Assembly: GCA_028289445.1 (NCBI GenBank)
Contig: JANQPO010000001.1
Span: 1 to 42,611, forward strand
Origin: Tepidamorphaceae bacterium
Lineage (GTDB): Bacteria > Pseudomonadota > Alphaproteobacteria > Rhizobiales > JAKSCL01
Length of the DNA: 42,611 nt
Reading direction: 5' to 3'
The notes under the pieces are model-generated. The model ran no database searches and was not told where the DNA came from. It saw only the letters and a list, made by a program, of their open reading frames with translations. Position 1 is the stretch's first letter. Each line of letters begins with the position of its first letter. The position numbers were made by a program, and so were the translations under genes. Positions 1 through 9,236 of this stretch are shown here, one piece after another.

Positions 1-1
1 C

Positions 2-1909
2 GGTACGGTGGTGGGTATCACCGCCTTTGCCGAGGACGCCGACGCGACGACCAATGGCGTGACCTATAGCGTCGACGATCCGCGCTTCGTTGTCGATGCC
101 GGCGGCGTCGTCACGGTGGCGCCTGGCGCGTCGTTCGACGCCGAGACGGAAGGCAGTGTCGCCATCACGGTGACGGCGACCTCCGACGACGGCTCGACGT
201 CCAACGAGACGTTCACGGTGCAGGTCACCGACGTCAATGAGGCGGGCGTCGGCCCGGTCTCCGACACGGACGGCTCTGCCAACACGATCGCTGAGGATGC
301 GGGCGTTGGAACCAGTGTCGGCATTACCGCCTTTGCAGACGATCCCGATATTTCAGACTCCGTGTCATATAGTCTCGTTGACTCTGGCGGGAATCCGATC
401 GTCGGCGGTCCGTTCGCGGTCGACGCGGGCACCGGCGTCGTCACGATCGCCGATCCGGCCCAAATCGACTACGAATCTGCGACCAGCCATACGGTTTACG
501 TCCGGGCGACATCGACGGACGGGTCCACTTCGACGAGCGCCTTCACGGTCGATGTGACCGATGTTGACGACACAGCCTCGACCCCGACCATCACCGTGGG
601 CGCCGGACCGAGCGGCGGCGTGACGAACAACGTCATTTCCAACGGCTTCGAGAACAATCCGGGCGGCGGCTCGTTCGTCCACTCGATTGGCGGTTGGAAC
701 ACGGACTCCGAAGCGATCGAAGTCTGGAACACCGGCGACAACGGTTGGACGGCGTCGGAAGGCACGAGCTATATCGAGCTGAACAATGATCCGGCGAACC
801 ATTTTGCCGATGCCGGGAACATCTATCAGGACATCGACACAGCGAACGGCGCAACCTATACGCTGACTTTCGATTTCGCGGGTCGACCGGGCTTCAATGC
901 CGATGTCAACACGGTCGAAGTGTTGTGGGATGGTGTCGTCATCGACACGATCTCCCAGAATGCGACCGGAAACTCGGACAACAACTGGGTGTCCTTCCAG
1001 TATCAGTTCACCGGCGACGGCGATCCGGCGCGGCTTGAGTTCCGGGCAGCCGGAACCGAGGTGAACTATGGTCGCGGCGGCCGGATCGACAACGTTGTCC
1101 TGACGGAAACGACCGATGGCACTGAGCTGGTCGGATCGGAAGACTCACCGATCCAACTGCCTGAAATCTCGGCCGATCTGACCGATACGGATGGCTCTGA
1201 GACGCTGGGTGTCATGATTGAGGGTCTGTTGGATGGCGTCGTTCTTTCCGACGGCACGAACAGCTTCACCGCCACGGCTGGCAACAATGATGTCGATGTG
1301 ACGAGCTGGGATCTCGACTCCCTGACGGTGACGGCGCCATCGGGTTATGTCGGCGACATGTCGATCGATGTCGTTGCAACGGCAACAGAGACATCGAGCG
1401 GCGATACGGCATCCACGACGGAAACCTTCACCGTTCACGTGCACGAAGAGGGCGATAGCGACAACTATTCGTTCATCGGCAACGGCAACAGCCAGACCAT
1501 CAACGGCACGGCCGGAGACGATCATCTCGACGGTCGTGGCGGCAACGACACCATCTCCGGTGGCGCAGGCGACGACACGATCGTCGGCGGCACGGGCAAC
1601 GACAATCTGAATGGCGGTGACGGCAGCGACGTCTTCATCTACGCCGCTGGTGACGGCTCCGATTCCGTCGATGGCGGTGCCGGCGGCGGTTGGACCGACG
1701 TGATCGAACTGTCTGGCATGGACGGCGCGGTCAATGTTAGCGGCCAGACCGCGACCGGTCAGGGTTGGACCATGGTGCTTGATGCCGGTCACAGCTATGG
1801 CGCGCAAGACGGCGAGTCGCTCGATCTGTCGGCGGATGCCTCCGGCACGATAACGTTCGACGACGGTAGCGTTATGTCCTTCTCGGATATCGAAAAAGTC
1901 ACATGGTAG
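2..1909 (+). CDS. RTX/cadherin-repeat surface adhesin, C-terminal part (5' partial)
   Basis: This is the 3' end of a large repetitive exported protein; the frame is already open at base 2, so the start lies upstream of the window. Two related cadherin-like repeats of about 100 residues are visible (bases 2-230 and 230-575), each with an ITAFA(E/D)D segment and ending in a VTDV motif. They are followed by a DUF642/carbohydrate-binding-like jelly-roll region (about 600-1110), an Ig-like block (1130-1440), and four to five glycine/aspartate nonapeptides of the GGxGxD type (about 1510-1690) that bind calcium. The last residues, rich in Asp/Ser/Phe, are typical of an uncleaved type I secretion signal. 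The next three genes encode a type I exporter, so this is very probably its substrate: a cell-surface or biofilm adhesin. Family assignment is firm; ligand and total length are unknown. Confidence 0.88.
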   Translation, partial: GTVVGITAFAEDADATTNGVTYSVDDPRFVVDAGGVVTVAPGASFDAETEGSVAITVTATSDDGSTSNETFTVQVTDVNEAGVGPVSDTDGSANTIAEDAGVGTSVGITAFADDPDISDSVSYSLVDSGGNPIVGGPFAVDAGTGVVTIADPAQIDYESATSHTVYVRATSTDGSTSTSAFTVDVTDVDDTASTPTITVGAGPSGGVTNNVISNGFENNPGGGSFVHSIGGWNTDSEAIEVWNTGDNGWTASEGTSYIELNNDPANHFADAGNIYQDIDTANGATYTLTFDFAGRPGFNADVNTVEVLWDGVVIDTISQNATGNSDNNWVSFQYQFTGDGDPARLEFRAAGTEVNYGRGGRIDNVVLTETTDGTELVGSEDSPIQLPEISADLTDTDGSETLGVMIEGLLDGVVLSDGTNSFTATAGNNDVDVTSWDLDSLTVTAPSGYVGDMSIDVVATATETSSGDTASTTETFTVHVHEEGDSDNYSFIGNGNSQTINGTAGDDHLDGRGGNDTISGGAGDDTIVGGTGNDNLNGGDGSDVFIYAAGDGSDSVDGGAGGGWTDVIELSGMDGAVNVSGQTATGQGWTMVLDAGHSYGAQDGESLDLSADASGTITFDDGSVMSFSDIEKVTW

Positions 1910-1949
1910 GCGTTCATCCGACCCGGCCAAGTTAAGGTCGCATTAAACA

Positions 1950-1988
1950 GGCGCTGGCATGTTTACCGAAAGGTGAAGTGCCGGCGCC
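1950..1988 (+). terminator. Hairpin between adhesin and exporter genes (possible attenuator)
   Basis: GGCGCTGGCA (1950-1959) can pair with TGCCGGCGCC (1979-1988), giving a 10-bp stem with one G-U wobble and a 19-nt loop. No T-run follows, so it is not a classical intrinsic terminator. Its place between a very large structural gene and the exporter genes fits partial termination or mRNA protection. Function is inferred. Confidence 0.4.
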
Positions 1989-2024
1989 ATCTTGCCGTGC
2001 ATCCACCGCATTGCGAGGCCGGTG

Positions 2025-3725
2025 ATGTTCGGTTCCAAAGGCATTTTCAAGGTTCCCGTCGGGCGCGATGTCCTTTTTGCATCGGCCGCGTCGAACCTGC
2101 TTGCCCTCGCGCTGCCATTGGTTCTGTTGCAGGTCTACGATCGCATCATTCCCAACCAAGGCTATGAAACACTTATAGTTTTGTCGATTGGACTGGTTGT
2201 TGCCATCGTCCTCGACGTTGCTCTGAAGAACGCTCGGGGTGGGCTCATGGCGTGGGCCGGGGCCAGATTTGAGGCACAGATCTCCGGTCGCGCGATCAAC
2301 AAGCTTTTGACGGGCGATCTGTCGGCGATCGAACGCGATTCGGCCGGGGCGCATCTCGACCGGCTTAATTCAATCGACAAGATCCGCGATTTTCGCACAG
2401 GCGACGCCGCGACGGCGTTTTTGGACATTCCATTTGCGGCGATATTTCTCCTTCTCGTTGCATATATATCACTACCAATCGCTATAATTGTAGGTCTGAT
2501 CGCTGGCGTTGCGGTTTTCTTCATGCGGCGGATCGAGGAGTCGACGCGCAAGATCATCGAGCAGCGCTCCGAAATCGACACAAGACGCCACTCCTTCCTC
2601 ATCGAGGTGTTGCGGTCGATTGAAACCGTCAAGAGCCTTGGCATCGGCGACTTCATGGAACGGCGGTATGAACGCCTGCTGTCCACCGCCGCCAAGCTCG
2701 GCGCCAAGTCGAGCGAAATGTCCCATCTCTCGCAGGGCATTGCCGGTTCGGTGACGCAGGTTACGACAGCGGTCGTGGCGTCGGTCGGCGCTGTGATGGT
2801 CATCAACGGTCACCTGACCGTCGGTGCGCTCGCCGCTTCCATCCTCTTGTCTGGTCGGGTGATGCAACCCTTGTTCCGGGTCGAGTCGATCAACAACAAG
2901 AGCGAGGAGCTGAAGATCTGGGAAGGCCGCCTCGTCGACTTTTTTGAAGAGGGCGATGAGCGCAGCGGTGGCATCGATCCAGGCGAGATTCATTCGATCC
3001 GATTGGACGATGTCTCGTTCCGCCACACAGCGGACGGCCCGCTTGTCTTGAAGAACGTCAACCTGGAAGTGCGGCGCGGTGACATCGTCGCCATCGCGGG
3101 TGCCAGCGGCTCCGGCAAGTCATCGCTCATGCTGCTCATGACCGGCGAACTGACGCCGACGTCTGGCCAGATCTATATCAACGAGCATCGCATCGAGGAC
3201 TGCGATCCGCGCGTTCTGCGGCGCCAGATCTCCGCGCTTCCGCAGCGCCACTCGCTGCTCGACGGCACGATCATCGAAAACATGACGCGTTTCGATCCGG
3301 CACGATACGCGGTCGACGCTTTGAGAATCGCGTCGGAATTGGAACTGGAGTCCTTCTTTGCGGCGCATCCCGAGGGCCTATCCTATCAGGTGCGCTCGGG
3401 ACACGTATCAGACATTCCGGCGTCCGTTGTTGACCGCGTGGCAATCGTGCGCAGCCTGGTCAGCCTTCCTCGAATAATCCTGTTCGACGAATCCAATCAA
3501 TCGCTCGACCGCGAGGCTGACATCGCGCTGTTGAACTACCTTCAGTCGCAGCGCAATCGCGCTGGGATGGTGTTCGTCACCCAGCGTCCAAGTTACGCGG
3601 CGCTTGCCAATCAGCGCTACCTGCTGATGGACGGCGAGCTCTTTGTCGATAAGCCGGAGCGCGATGCCGCGCCAGCAAAACCGGCGCCCCCGCAAGCCTC
3701 ACAACCCTTGGGACAGGCTGGATGA
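2025..3725 (+). CDS. Type I secretion ABC transporter (permease-ATPase), degenerate-NBD subunit
   Basis: A half-transporter of 566 residues in the HlyB/PrtD/LapB exporter class: an N-terminal membrane domain and a C-terminal nucleotide-binding domain. Walker A is intact (GASGSGKSS, residues 359-367) and Walker B ends in ILFDE (Asp488, Glu489). Two conserved elements are altered. The LSGGQ signature is not recognisable (SDIPASVVDR occupies its place), and the switch histidine is replaced by glutamine (TQRPS, Gln520). There is no N-terminal C39-like domain. The ATG at 2025 is preferred over the TTG at 1992 because GAGG (2015-2018) is correctly spaced before it. The gene overlaps the next ABC gene by ATGA, so the two should be made together and probably form a heterodimer. 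Role in inner-membrane export of the upstream RTX protein is inferred from family and context. Confidence 0.88.
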   Translation: MFGSKGIFKVPVGRDVLFASAASNLLALALPLVLLQVYDRIIPNQGYETLIVLSIGLVVAIVLDVALKNARGGLMAWAGARFEAQISGRAINKLLTGDLSAIERDSAGAHLDRLNSIDKIRDFRTGDAATAFLDIPFAAIFLLLVAYISLPIAIIVGLIAGVAVFFMRRIEESTRKIIEQRSEIDTRRHSFLIEVLRSIETVKSLGIGDFMERRYERLLSTAAKLGAKSSEMSHLSQGIAGSVTQVTTAVVASVGAVMVINGHLTVGALAASILLSGRVMQPLFRVESINNKSEELKIWEGRLVDFFEEGDERSGGIDPGEIHSIRLDDVSFRHTADGPLVLKNVNLEVRRGDIVAIAGASGSGKSSLMLLMTGELTPTSGQIYINEHRIEDCDPRVLRRQISALPQRHSLLDGTIIENMTRFDPARYAVDALRIASELELESFFAAHPEGLSYQVRSGHVSDIPASVVDRVAIVRSLVSLPRIILFDESNQSLDREADIALLNYLQSQRNRAGMVFVTQRPSYAALANQRYLLMDGELFVDKPERDAAPAKPAPPQASQPLGQAG

Positions 3726-5947
3726 CAGACGTCACCGTATCTGCTGGCGCCAGCGGCTTCGAACCGACCGACGTCGTTCGAACCTGGCAGGCTCAACTGC
3801 AAAGCGCTTTTGGTGTCTCAGAAGCTGAGCGCAGTCAGGACGGGTTCAGTGAATTGCGCGCTGGTCTCGCGGCGGGGCGCTATGGCGGCCTTTCGCTCAC
3901 CGGACCCGTGGTCGATGCCATGGTGCTGCTGTTGGAACGCCTTGGATGGGCCTATTCGCCCAATCGGTTCGCGCGTGTCATGCCGCACTTCCCGGAAGCG
4001 TTTGACGTCGACGTGATGCGCGATGTCATGTCCCGCTTGCGGTTTTCAAGCCGCAAGCTGGTCTGCAATCTGCGCCAGATCAACGATGTCGACTGCCCAG
4101 CGCTGATCATAACCGATCCAGACAGCCCGCGCGTGATCGACTTTGTCGACGGAGCGCTGTGCCTCCTTGACGCGGCTGGGAACCCGACGAATGAGGGCAT
4201 TCCGACCGGCCGGCAGTCTGTTGTCGTGTTCCGCCGCGATCAGGAAATGCCGGCGGAGAACCCTCGGCAGTCTTGGATGTTCTCGCGCATCCGCCGAATG
4301 GTCGGTCCCATCGCGCTTTTGTTCGGTGTCACCGGGTTCATTAATTTGATGGTGATCGTCACGTCCTTCACCGTTTTGGCGATCTACGACAGCGTCATCC
4401 CGACAAAGAGCTATGACACGCTGTTTGCGATCCTGCTTGGCCTTGGCTTCGCAGTGGCGATCGAATTGGGTTTCCGTCGCCTCAAGGCGCGTTTGATCGG
4501 GCGTATGTGCGGCCGGCTCGAATACATGGTCGGCACATCGATCTTCGGCAAACTCCTATCTCTTCCAACGGAGATGATCTCCAGCGTTCCCATCGGCGTT
4601 CAAATGTCACGCCTCGGACAGTTCGAAACGGTCCGCGATCTTTTCGCCGGACCGTTCGCGGCAATCGCCCTAGAGATCCCGTTTGTCTTCATATTTATCG
4701 GCATCTTGTTCGCGTTTGGCGGACCGCTGGGCTTCATCGCTGTGGTCCTCGTCATAGTTTACGTTGTGATGGGTATCCTGTTCCTGCCGCCGCTCAGGCG
4801 CCGGGTCGACGAATCGACACGGCTGAGGCAGGAGCGCCAGGCCCTTCTGTTAGAGACCGCTGCCAACCTGCGCACCATCCGCACGGCCGGCTGCGAGGAA
4901 ATCTGGAGCGAACGTCTAAGCGAGGCGGTGCGCCGCGCGTCCACCGCGCAGCGTCGCGCCCAGGGCCTGAACCGGCTCCTTTCGACGCTGTCGGGTGCCG
5001 GCGTTCCCGTCGCCGGCGGCGCCACGGCGCTCGGGGGCGCCATACTGGTTATGAACGGTGAACTGAGCGTCGGCGTTCTTGTCGCCGCGATGATCGTGAT
5101 CTGGCGTGTCTTGGCACCGATCCAGCAAGCGTTCTTGGTCATGACGCGCTTCGCCGACATGACTGCGACCGTCCGACAAATCGATCAGATGATGCGCATC
5201 CCAAGCGTCGCGTCGACCGACGAGGCGCCGGTACGGCGGACCTTCTCCGGCGATATCGCCTTTGACCGCGTGAGCATTCGCTATCCCGGCACAAGTCAAC
5301 CCGCGCTGGTTGGCGTTTCGTCCGAGATCAAGGCCGGTGAATTCATCGCCGTGATGGGCGATTCCGGTGCGGGTAAGACGACCCTGTTGCGGGTTATCCT
5401 CGACCTCTACCAGCCCCAATCGGGTATCGTCAGCGTCGATGGCATCAACGTGCGCCAAATTCCGAATGTCGATCTGCGTGCGGCGATCGGCTATGTTCCG
5501 CACACCGTCACGCTGTTCCACGGTTCGATCTCGCAAAACATGCGCCTGGCGGCGCCGGAGGCGGATGACGAAGCACTGCGCCGGGTCGCGCGCGAACTCG
5601 GCGTCTTGGACGCGATCGAGGCACTGCCGGAGGGTTTCGATACCCGCATCGACCACACTGTGCGCGAGAAGCTGCCAACGGGCTTCCGTCAGATCCTGGC
5701 GATCATGCAGGCGATCCTCCGGGATCCGCAAATCCTCTTGTTGGACGAGCCGGCGCAGGCGCTCGACCCGACGATCGAGGATCACTTCATCAATGCTCTG
5801 TTGAAGCGGCGCGGTCGCGTCACGACGATCATGGTAACCCACCGGCCGAGCCATGCGCGCAATGCCGACCGCGTGATGATCCTCGACCGCGGCCAGATCA
5901 AAGTTTTCGATACACCCGAGGCGATCTTCGCCACCAAACCTGTCTAG
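3722..5947 (+). CDS. Type I secretion ABC transporter (permease-ATPase), second subunit with N-terminal domain
   Basis: A 741-residue exporter half-transporter. Residues about 1-160 form an extra N-terminal domain in the position of the catalytically dead C39-like domain of RTX exporters; this match is by place and size rather than clear motif. The membrane domain begins near residue 195. The NBD has Walker A GDSGAGKTT (from Gly546), Walker B ILLLDE (Asp675, Glu676) and the switch histidine His707 (THRPS). The signature is non-canonical: LPTGFRQ instead of LSGGQRQ. Together with the altered NBD of the preceding gene, this points to a heterodimer with two unequal ATP sites, as described for the two-ATPase RtxB/RtxE exporter of Vibrio MARTX toxins. 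It is coupled to the upstream gene by ATGA, and 13 bases separate it from the adaptor gene. Confidence 0.9.
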   Translation: MTDVTVSAGASGFEPTDVVRTWQAQLQSAFGVSEAERSQDGFSELRAGLAAGRYGGLSLTGPVVDAMVLLLERLGWAYSPNRFARVMPHFPEAFDVDVMRDVMSRLRFSSRKLVCNLRQINDVDCPALIITDPDSPRVIDFVDGALCLLDAAGNPTNEGIPTGRQSVVVFRRDQEMPAENPRQSWMFSRIRRMVGPIALLFGVTGFINLMVIVTSFTVLAIYDSVIPTKSYDTLFAILLGLGFAVAIELGFRRLKARLIGRMCGRLEYMVGTSIFGKLLSLPTEMISSVPIGVQMSRLGQFETVRDLFAGPFAAIALEIPFVFIFIGILFAFGGPLGFIAVVLVIVYVVMGILFLPPLRRRVDESTRLRQERQALLLETAANLRTIRTAGCEEIWSERLSEAVRRASTAQRRAQGLNRLLSTLSGAGVPVAGGATALGGAILVMNGELSVGVLVAAMIVIWRVLAPIQQAFLVMTRFADMTATVRQIDQMMRIPSVASTDEAPVRRTFSGDIAFDRVSIRYPGTSQPALVGVSSEIKAGEFIAVMGDSGAGKTTLLRVILDLYQPQSGIVSVDGINVRQIPNVDLRAAIGYVPHTVTLFHGSISQNMRLAAPEADDEALRRVARELGVLDAIEALPEGFDTRIDHTVREKLPTGFRQILAIMQAILRDPQILLLDEPAQALDPTIEDHFINALLKRRGRVTTIMVTHRPSHARNADRVMILDRGQIKVFDTPEAIFATKPV

Positions 5948-5960
5948 ACCGGAGCCAGAC

Positions 5961-7328
5961 ATGGCTTTTGCGACCTTTGTCACGAAGTTTTTCCCCCCCT
6001 TGCAGGCGAACGCCGAGCGGGCGGAGGAATATGAGACGCATGCGATCGCGCGAAGCACAAAGATCGAGGAAGCACGCGATCCAGAGGCCGCGCGCCTGAC
6101 CATTCGTCTGGGCGGGGTGCTCGTGATCGCCTTCTTGATTTGGGCCGCGTTGACGCCGCTGCATGAACTCACGACCAGCGAAGGCACGGTCCTGCCGGAG
6201 GGGTTCGTACAGGACATTCAGCACTTCGAGGGCGGTATCGTCACCGACGTGCGCGTGCAGGACGGCGACCGCGTAGGCGCCGGCGATGTCCTCGTTCGTC
6301 TGGATGATCTCACGGCGCGCGCCGAACTCGCGAAGGCCGAAGCGCGGCTCGTCTCGCTCAACCTGACATCCGAGCGACTGAACGCTTTTGTGGAGGAACG
6401 GGCGGCCAAGCTCGACGCGGAGACTGACGCAACCGGCATTCTCGGCAGCCAGCGAGCGGTGGAGACGACGCGCTCCGAACTGCGAAAGGCGCAGATCGCC
6501 ATCGTCCAATCGGAGATTGAAGGTCGCGAGAACGAGATTGCCGGGCTGATCTCGCAAATCGAGGTGGTACGCGAGGAGCTGGCACTGGTGAGCGCCCGTG
6601 CCGAGGACTACGACGCGGCCGCCAAGCGCGGTGCCATCAGCCGCCGCGAGGCCGAGGCCGTGAAGCGAGAGAAACTGAAGTTGGACGGCGAGCTGCTGCG
6701 TCTAAAGGGCCAGGTCAACGCCGCACGGGCCGGGCTGACAGAGGCGCGCTCTCGTGGCCTGGAGGTGCGTGCGCAGTTGTCCACCGAGGCGCTGGAGCAG
6801 CTCACGCAGGTCGAAACCGAGCGCGCGGAGGTGACGGCCCTGGTCGAGCAGCTACGCGATCAAATCGCGCGCGCGACGATTGCCGCGCCGATGGACGGAA
6901 CGGTGCATTCGATCGCCGTTCGCGGCCCGGGTGAGGTGGTCACACCCGGCGAGATCATCCTGCAACTCGTCCCGGATAACGAGGAGATTTTCGCCGAGGT
7001 TGAAATCCCGGCGGAAAACATCGGCTATATCGAACCGGGCATGCCCGCGAATGTGAAGATCACGGCCTACGATTTCGCCCGCTTCGGTGGTGTCGAAGGT
7101 GTGGTTGATCGCGTGTCGCCGAGCAACAAGCTTAAGGAAGATGGCCGCATGGTCTTTACGGCGCGGATTCACCTAGGTAGCGACCATGTGGGTGCTGAGT
7201 CCGCCGGTCGGACCGTAAGCCCCGGCATGACCGTGATTGCCGATATCAAGACCGGGCGGAAATCGGTCCTAGCCTTCCTGATGAAGCCGCTTCGGGCACT
7301 CTCAGACAGTGCGCTGACGGAGCGCTAA
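5961..7328 (+). CDS. Type I secretion membrane fusion protein, HlyD family
   Basis: A 455-residue periplasmic adaptor linking the inner-membrane ABC exporter to an outer-membrane TolC-like channel. It has a short cytoplasmic N-terminus, a single membrane segment (about residues 48-66, LTIRLGGVLVIAFLIWAAL), a biotinyl-lipoyl-like half-motif (HFEGGIVTDV near residue 90), a long charged coiled-coil hairpin (about 115-300), and the C-terminal beta-barrel segment containing the conserved GMPANVKITAYDFARFGG stretch of the HlyD/PrtE class. GGAG at 5951 precedes the ATG. It is third in the adhesin-ABC-ABC-MFP array. The outer-membrane component is not in the window and may be encoded elsewhere. Confidence 0.93.
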   Translation: MAFATFVTKFFPPLQANAERAEEYETHAIARSTKIEEARDPEAARLTIRLGGVLVIAFLIWAALTPLHELTTSEGTVLPEGFVQDIQHFEGGIVTDVRVQDGDRVGAGDVLVRLDDLTARAELAKAEARLVSLNLTSERLNAFVEERAAKLDAETDATGILGSQRAVETTRSELRKAQIAIVQSEIEGRENEIAGLISQIEVVREELALVSARAEDYDAAAKRGAISRREAEAVKREKLKLDGELLRLKGQVNAARAGLTEARSRGLEVRAQLSTEALEQLTQVETERAEVTALVEQLRDQIARATIAAPMDGTVHSIAVRGPGEVVTPGEIILQLVPDNEEIFAEVEIPAENIGYIEPGMPANVKITAYDFARFGGVEGVVDRVSPSNKLKEDGRMVFTARIHLGSDHVGAESAGRTVSPGMTVIADIKTGRKSVLAFLMKPLRALSDSALTER

Positions 7329-7332
7329 CCGT

Positions 7333-8037
7333 CTATTCGGCCGGCATCACGGTGACGTCGAGCTTTTCCAGCCCGTCGACTTCGCCAACCAGACGATCGC
7401 CGGAAGCAACGGCGCCGACACCCGCCGGCGTGCCGGTAAAGACGAGGTCTCCCGGCGCGAGGGTGAACAGGCCGGACAGAGTTGCGACGATTTCGGGAAT
7501 CTTCCAGATCATCTGATTGAGATCGCCGTCCTGGCGAGCGGTGCCGTTGACCGTAAGGCGGATCGCGCCGGCCTCCATGCGCCCCGCGTCGCCGATCGGG
7601 GTGATCGGGCTCACGGGCGCTGATCTCTCGAACGCTTTGCCAACTTCCCAGGGTCGTCCCGCCTTCTTTGCGACGCTTTGCAGATCGCGTCGCGTCATGT
7701 CGAGCCCAACGGCATAACCGAAGATATGATCGAATGCGGCCTCCGCCGGAATGTTCCGGCCGCCGGATTTAAGCGCGATGACGAGTTCGATCTCGTGGTG
7801 CACATCCTGCGATGCGGCCGGATAGGGGAAGCGACCGGTCGTGACGAGGTTGTCTGGATTTTTCTGGAAGAAGAACGGTGGCTCGGCATCCGGGTCGTGA
7901 CCCATCTCGATGGCATGGTCGGCGTAGTTGCGCCCGACACAATAGACGCGGCGCACAGGAAAGACCGCGTCCGAGCCAGTGATCGGAAGGACAACTGGCG
8001 GTGGCGGAGCAACGGCATAAGTCGACGACTGTGTCAC
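7333..8037 (-). CDS. Fumarylacetoacetate hydrolase (FAH) family protein, fumarylpyruvate-hydrolase-like
   Basis: A protein of about 234 residues with the FAH fold. Visible landmarks are [15 protein letters not shown] (32-46), [11 protein letters not shown] (54-64), the metal-binding glutamates in HHEIEL (Glu82, Glu84) and Asp113 in [11 protein letters not shown], and the C-terminal FTGTPAGVG loop. Enzymes of this size class hydrolyse or decarboxylate 2,4-dioxo acids (fumarylpyruvate, acylpyruvates, oxaloacetate tautomers); the exact substrate cannot be read from the sequence. The GTG at 8037 is chosen because GAAAGG lies 7 bases upstream and because longer starts would run into the leader of mtnA. 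It is divergent from mtnA with 79 bases between, and convergent with the secretion genes (4 bases apart). No gentisate-pathway partner is nearby. Confidence 0.85.
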   Translation of the reverse strand: MTQSSTYAVAPPPPVVLPITGSDAVFPVRRVYCVGRNYADHAIEMGHDPDAEPPFFFQKNPDNLVTTGRFPYPAASQDVHHEIELVIALKSGGRNIPAEAAFDHIFGYAVGLDMTRRDLQSVAKKAGRPWEVGKAFERSAPVSPITPIGDAGRMEAGAIRLTVNGTARQDGDLNQMIWKIPEIVATLSGLFTLAPGDLVFTGTPAGVGAVASGDRLVGEVDGLEKLDVTVMPAE

Positions 8038-8116
8038 AGCAGGGCCTTTCCAGCGGCTTGCGGCAGATCGGTTTCGCACGCTACGGTCCGGCGACCAAAA
8101 TGCAAGGAGGCGGATC

Positions 8117-9229
8117 ATGAAAATCGACGGAGTACCCCATCGCACGATTTGGCTGGCGGAAGACGGCCAGACCGTCGAGGTGATCGATCAGACGAAATTG
8201 CCGTTCCGCTTCGAAGTCTTGCCGCTGAAGACCGTCGAGGACGCGGCCAATGCGATTTACACGATGGTCGTGCGCGGCGCGCCGCTGATCGGCGCGACGG
8301 CGGCCTACGGCATGGCGCTCGCTATGGCTGACGATCCGTCGGATGACAATCTGGAAGTGGCGGCCGAGCAACTCCTGAAAGCGCGGCCGACCGCGGTCAA
8401 TCTGCGCTGGGCGGTCAACGAGATGATGGCGGTGCTGCGCAACAGGCCACGTGAGGAGCGACGCGCGGTCGCTTATCGGCGCGCCGCCGAGATCTGCGAC
8501 GAGGACGTCGAGATCAACGCGTCGATTGGGCGCAACGGCCTTGAGATCTTGAAGGAAATCGCGGCGAAGAAGCCAGCGGGCGAGCCGCTCAACATCCTCA
8601 CCCATTGTAACGCCGGCTGGCTCGCCACCGTCGATTGGGGGACGGCGACGGCGCCGATGTACATGGCGCACGATTCCGGCATGAACATCCACGTTTGGGT
8701 CGACGAGACCCGGCCGCGCAATCAGGGCGCGGCGCTGACCGCCTACGAGCTTGGCCACCACGGCGTTCCGCACACCGTGATCGCCGACAACACCGGCGGT
8801 CATTTGATGCAGCACGGCAAGGTCGACATCGTGATCACGGGCACCGACCGCACCACCGGGTCTGGCGACGTCTGCAACAAGATCGGCACCTATTTGAAGG
8901 CACTAGCTGCGAAGGATAACGACGTGCCGTTTTATGTCGCTTTGCCGTCGCCTACCATCGATTTCGGTCTGTCCGATGGCGTGAAGGGCGTGCCGATCGA
9001 GCAGCGCTCAGGCGACGAGGTTTCGAAGATGACCGGGGTCACCGAGACCGGCGATGTCGTCACCGTCGATATCGTCGCACAAGGGTCGCCGGTGGCCAAC
9101 TACGCGTTCGATGTCACCCCGGCGCGCCTGGTCACCGGGCTGATCACCGAGGCCGGCGTATGCGACGCCTCCAAGGCGGGCATCGCGGCGCTTTTCCCGG
9201 AGCGGTCGCGCGACGAAGCGGCCGAGTGA
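8117..9229 (+). CDS. mtnA: S-methyl-5-thioribose-1-phosphate isomerase
   Basis: Converts 5-methylthioribose-1-phosphate to 5-methylthioribulose-1-phosphate in methylthioadenosine salvage; cytoplasmic, eIF2B-like fold. The 370 residues match the family along their whole length: [15 protein letters not shown] near the N-terminus, the catalytic cysteine in [10 protein letters not shown] (Cys164) and the catalytic aspartate in [11 protein letters not shown] (Asp244), the same spacing as Cys160/Asp240 of the Bacillus enzyme. A strong Shine-Dalgarno AAGGAGG (8104-8110) sits 6 bases before the ATG. Its usual partner mtnK is in the window (10660-11952, opposite strand) but separated by an arsR/arsP-like pair. 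Downstream genes of the full salvage pathway (mtnB, mtnC, mtnD, mtnW) are absent, which leaves room for a shorter aldolase-based route. Confidence 0.95.
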   Translation: MKIDGVPHRTIWLAEDGQTVEVIDQTKLPFRFEVLPLKTVEDAANAIYTMVVRGAPLIGATAAYGMALAMADDPSDDNLEVAAEQLLKARPTAVNLRWAVNEMMAVLRNRPREERRAVAYRRAAEICDEDVEINASIGRNGLEILKEIAAKKPAGEPLNILTHCNAGWLATVDWGTATAPMYMAHDSGMNIHVWVDETRPRNQGAALTAYELGHHGVPHTVIADNTGGHLMQHGKVDIVITGTDRTTGSGDVCNKIGTYLKALAAKDNDVPFYVALPSPTIDFGLSDGVKGVPIEQRSGDEVSKMTGVTETGDVVTVDIVAQGSPVANYAFDVTPARLVTGLITEAGVCDASKAGIAALFPERSRDEAAE

Positions 9230-9236
9230 TGCTCGG

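Noticed and set aside
1494..1690. Short glycine-rich tandem repeats read as a DNA satellite or CRISPR-like array
   Set aside because: They are in-frame GGxGxD nonapeptides of an RTX protein with variable codons, not conserved DNA repeats with spacers.
4916..6217. A 433-codon open frame on the minus strand across the ABC exporter and HlyD genes
   Set aside because: It runs antisense to two genes with clear motifs, crosses their boundary, and its translation shows no domain. Long antisense frames are common in GC-rich DNA.
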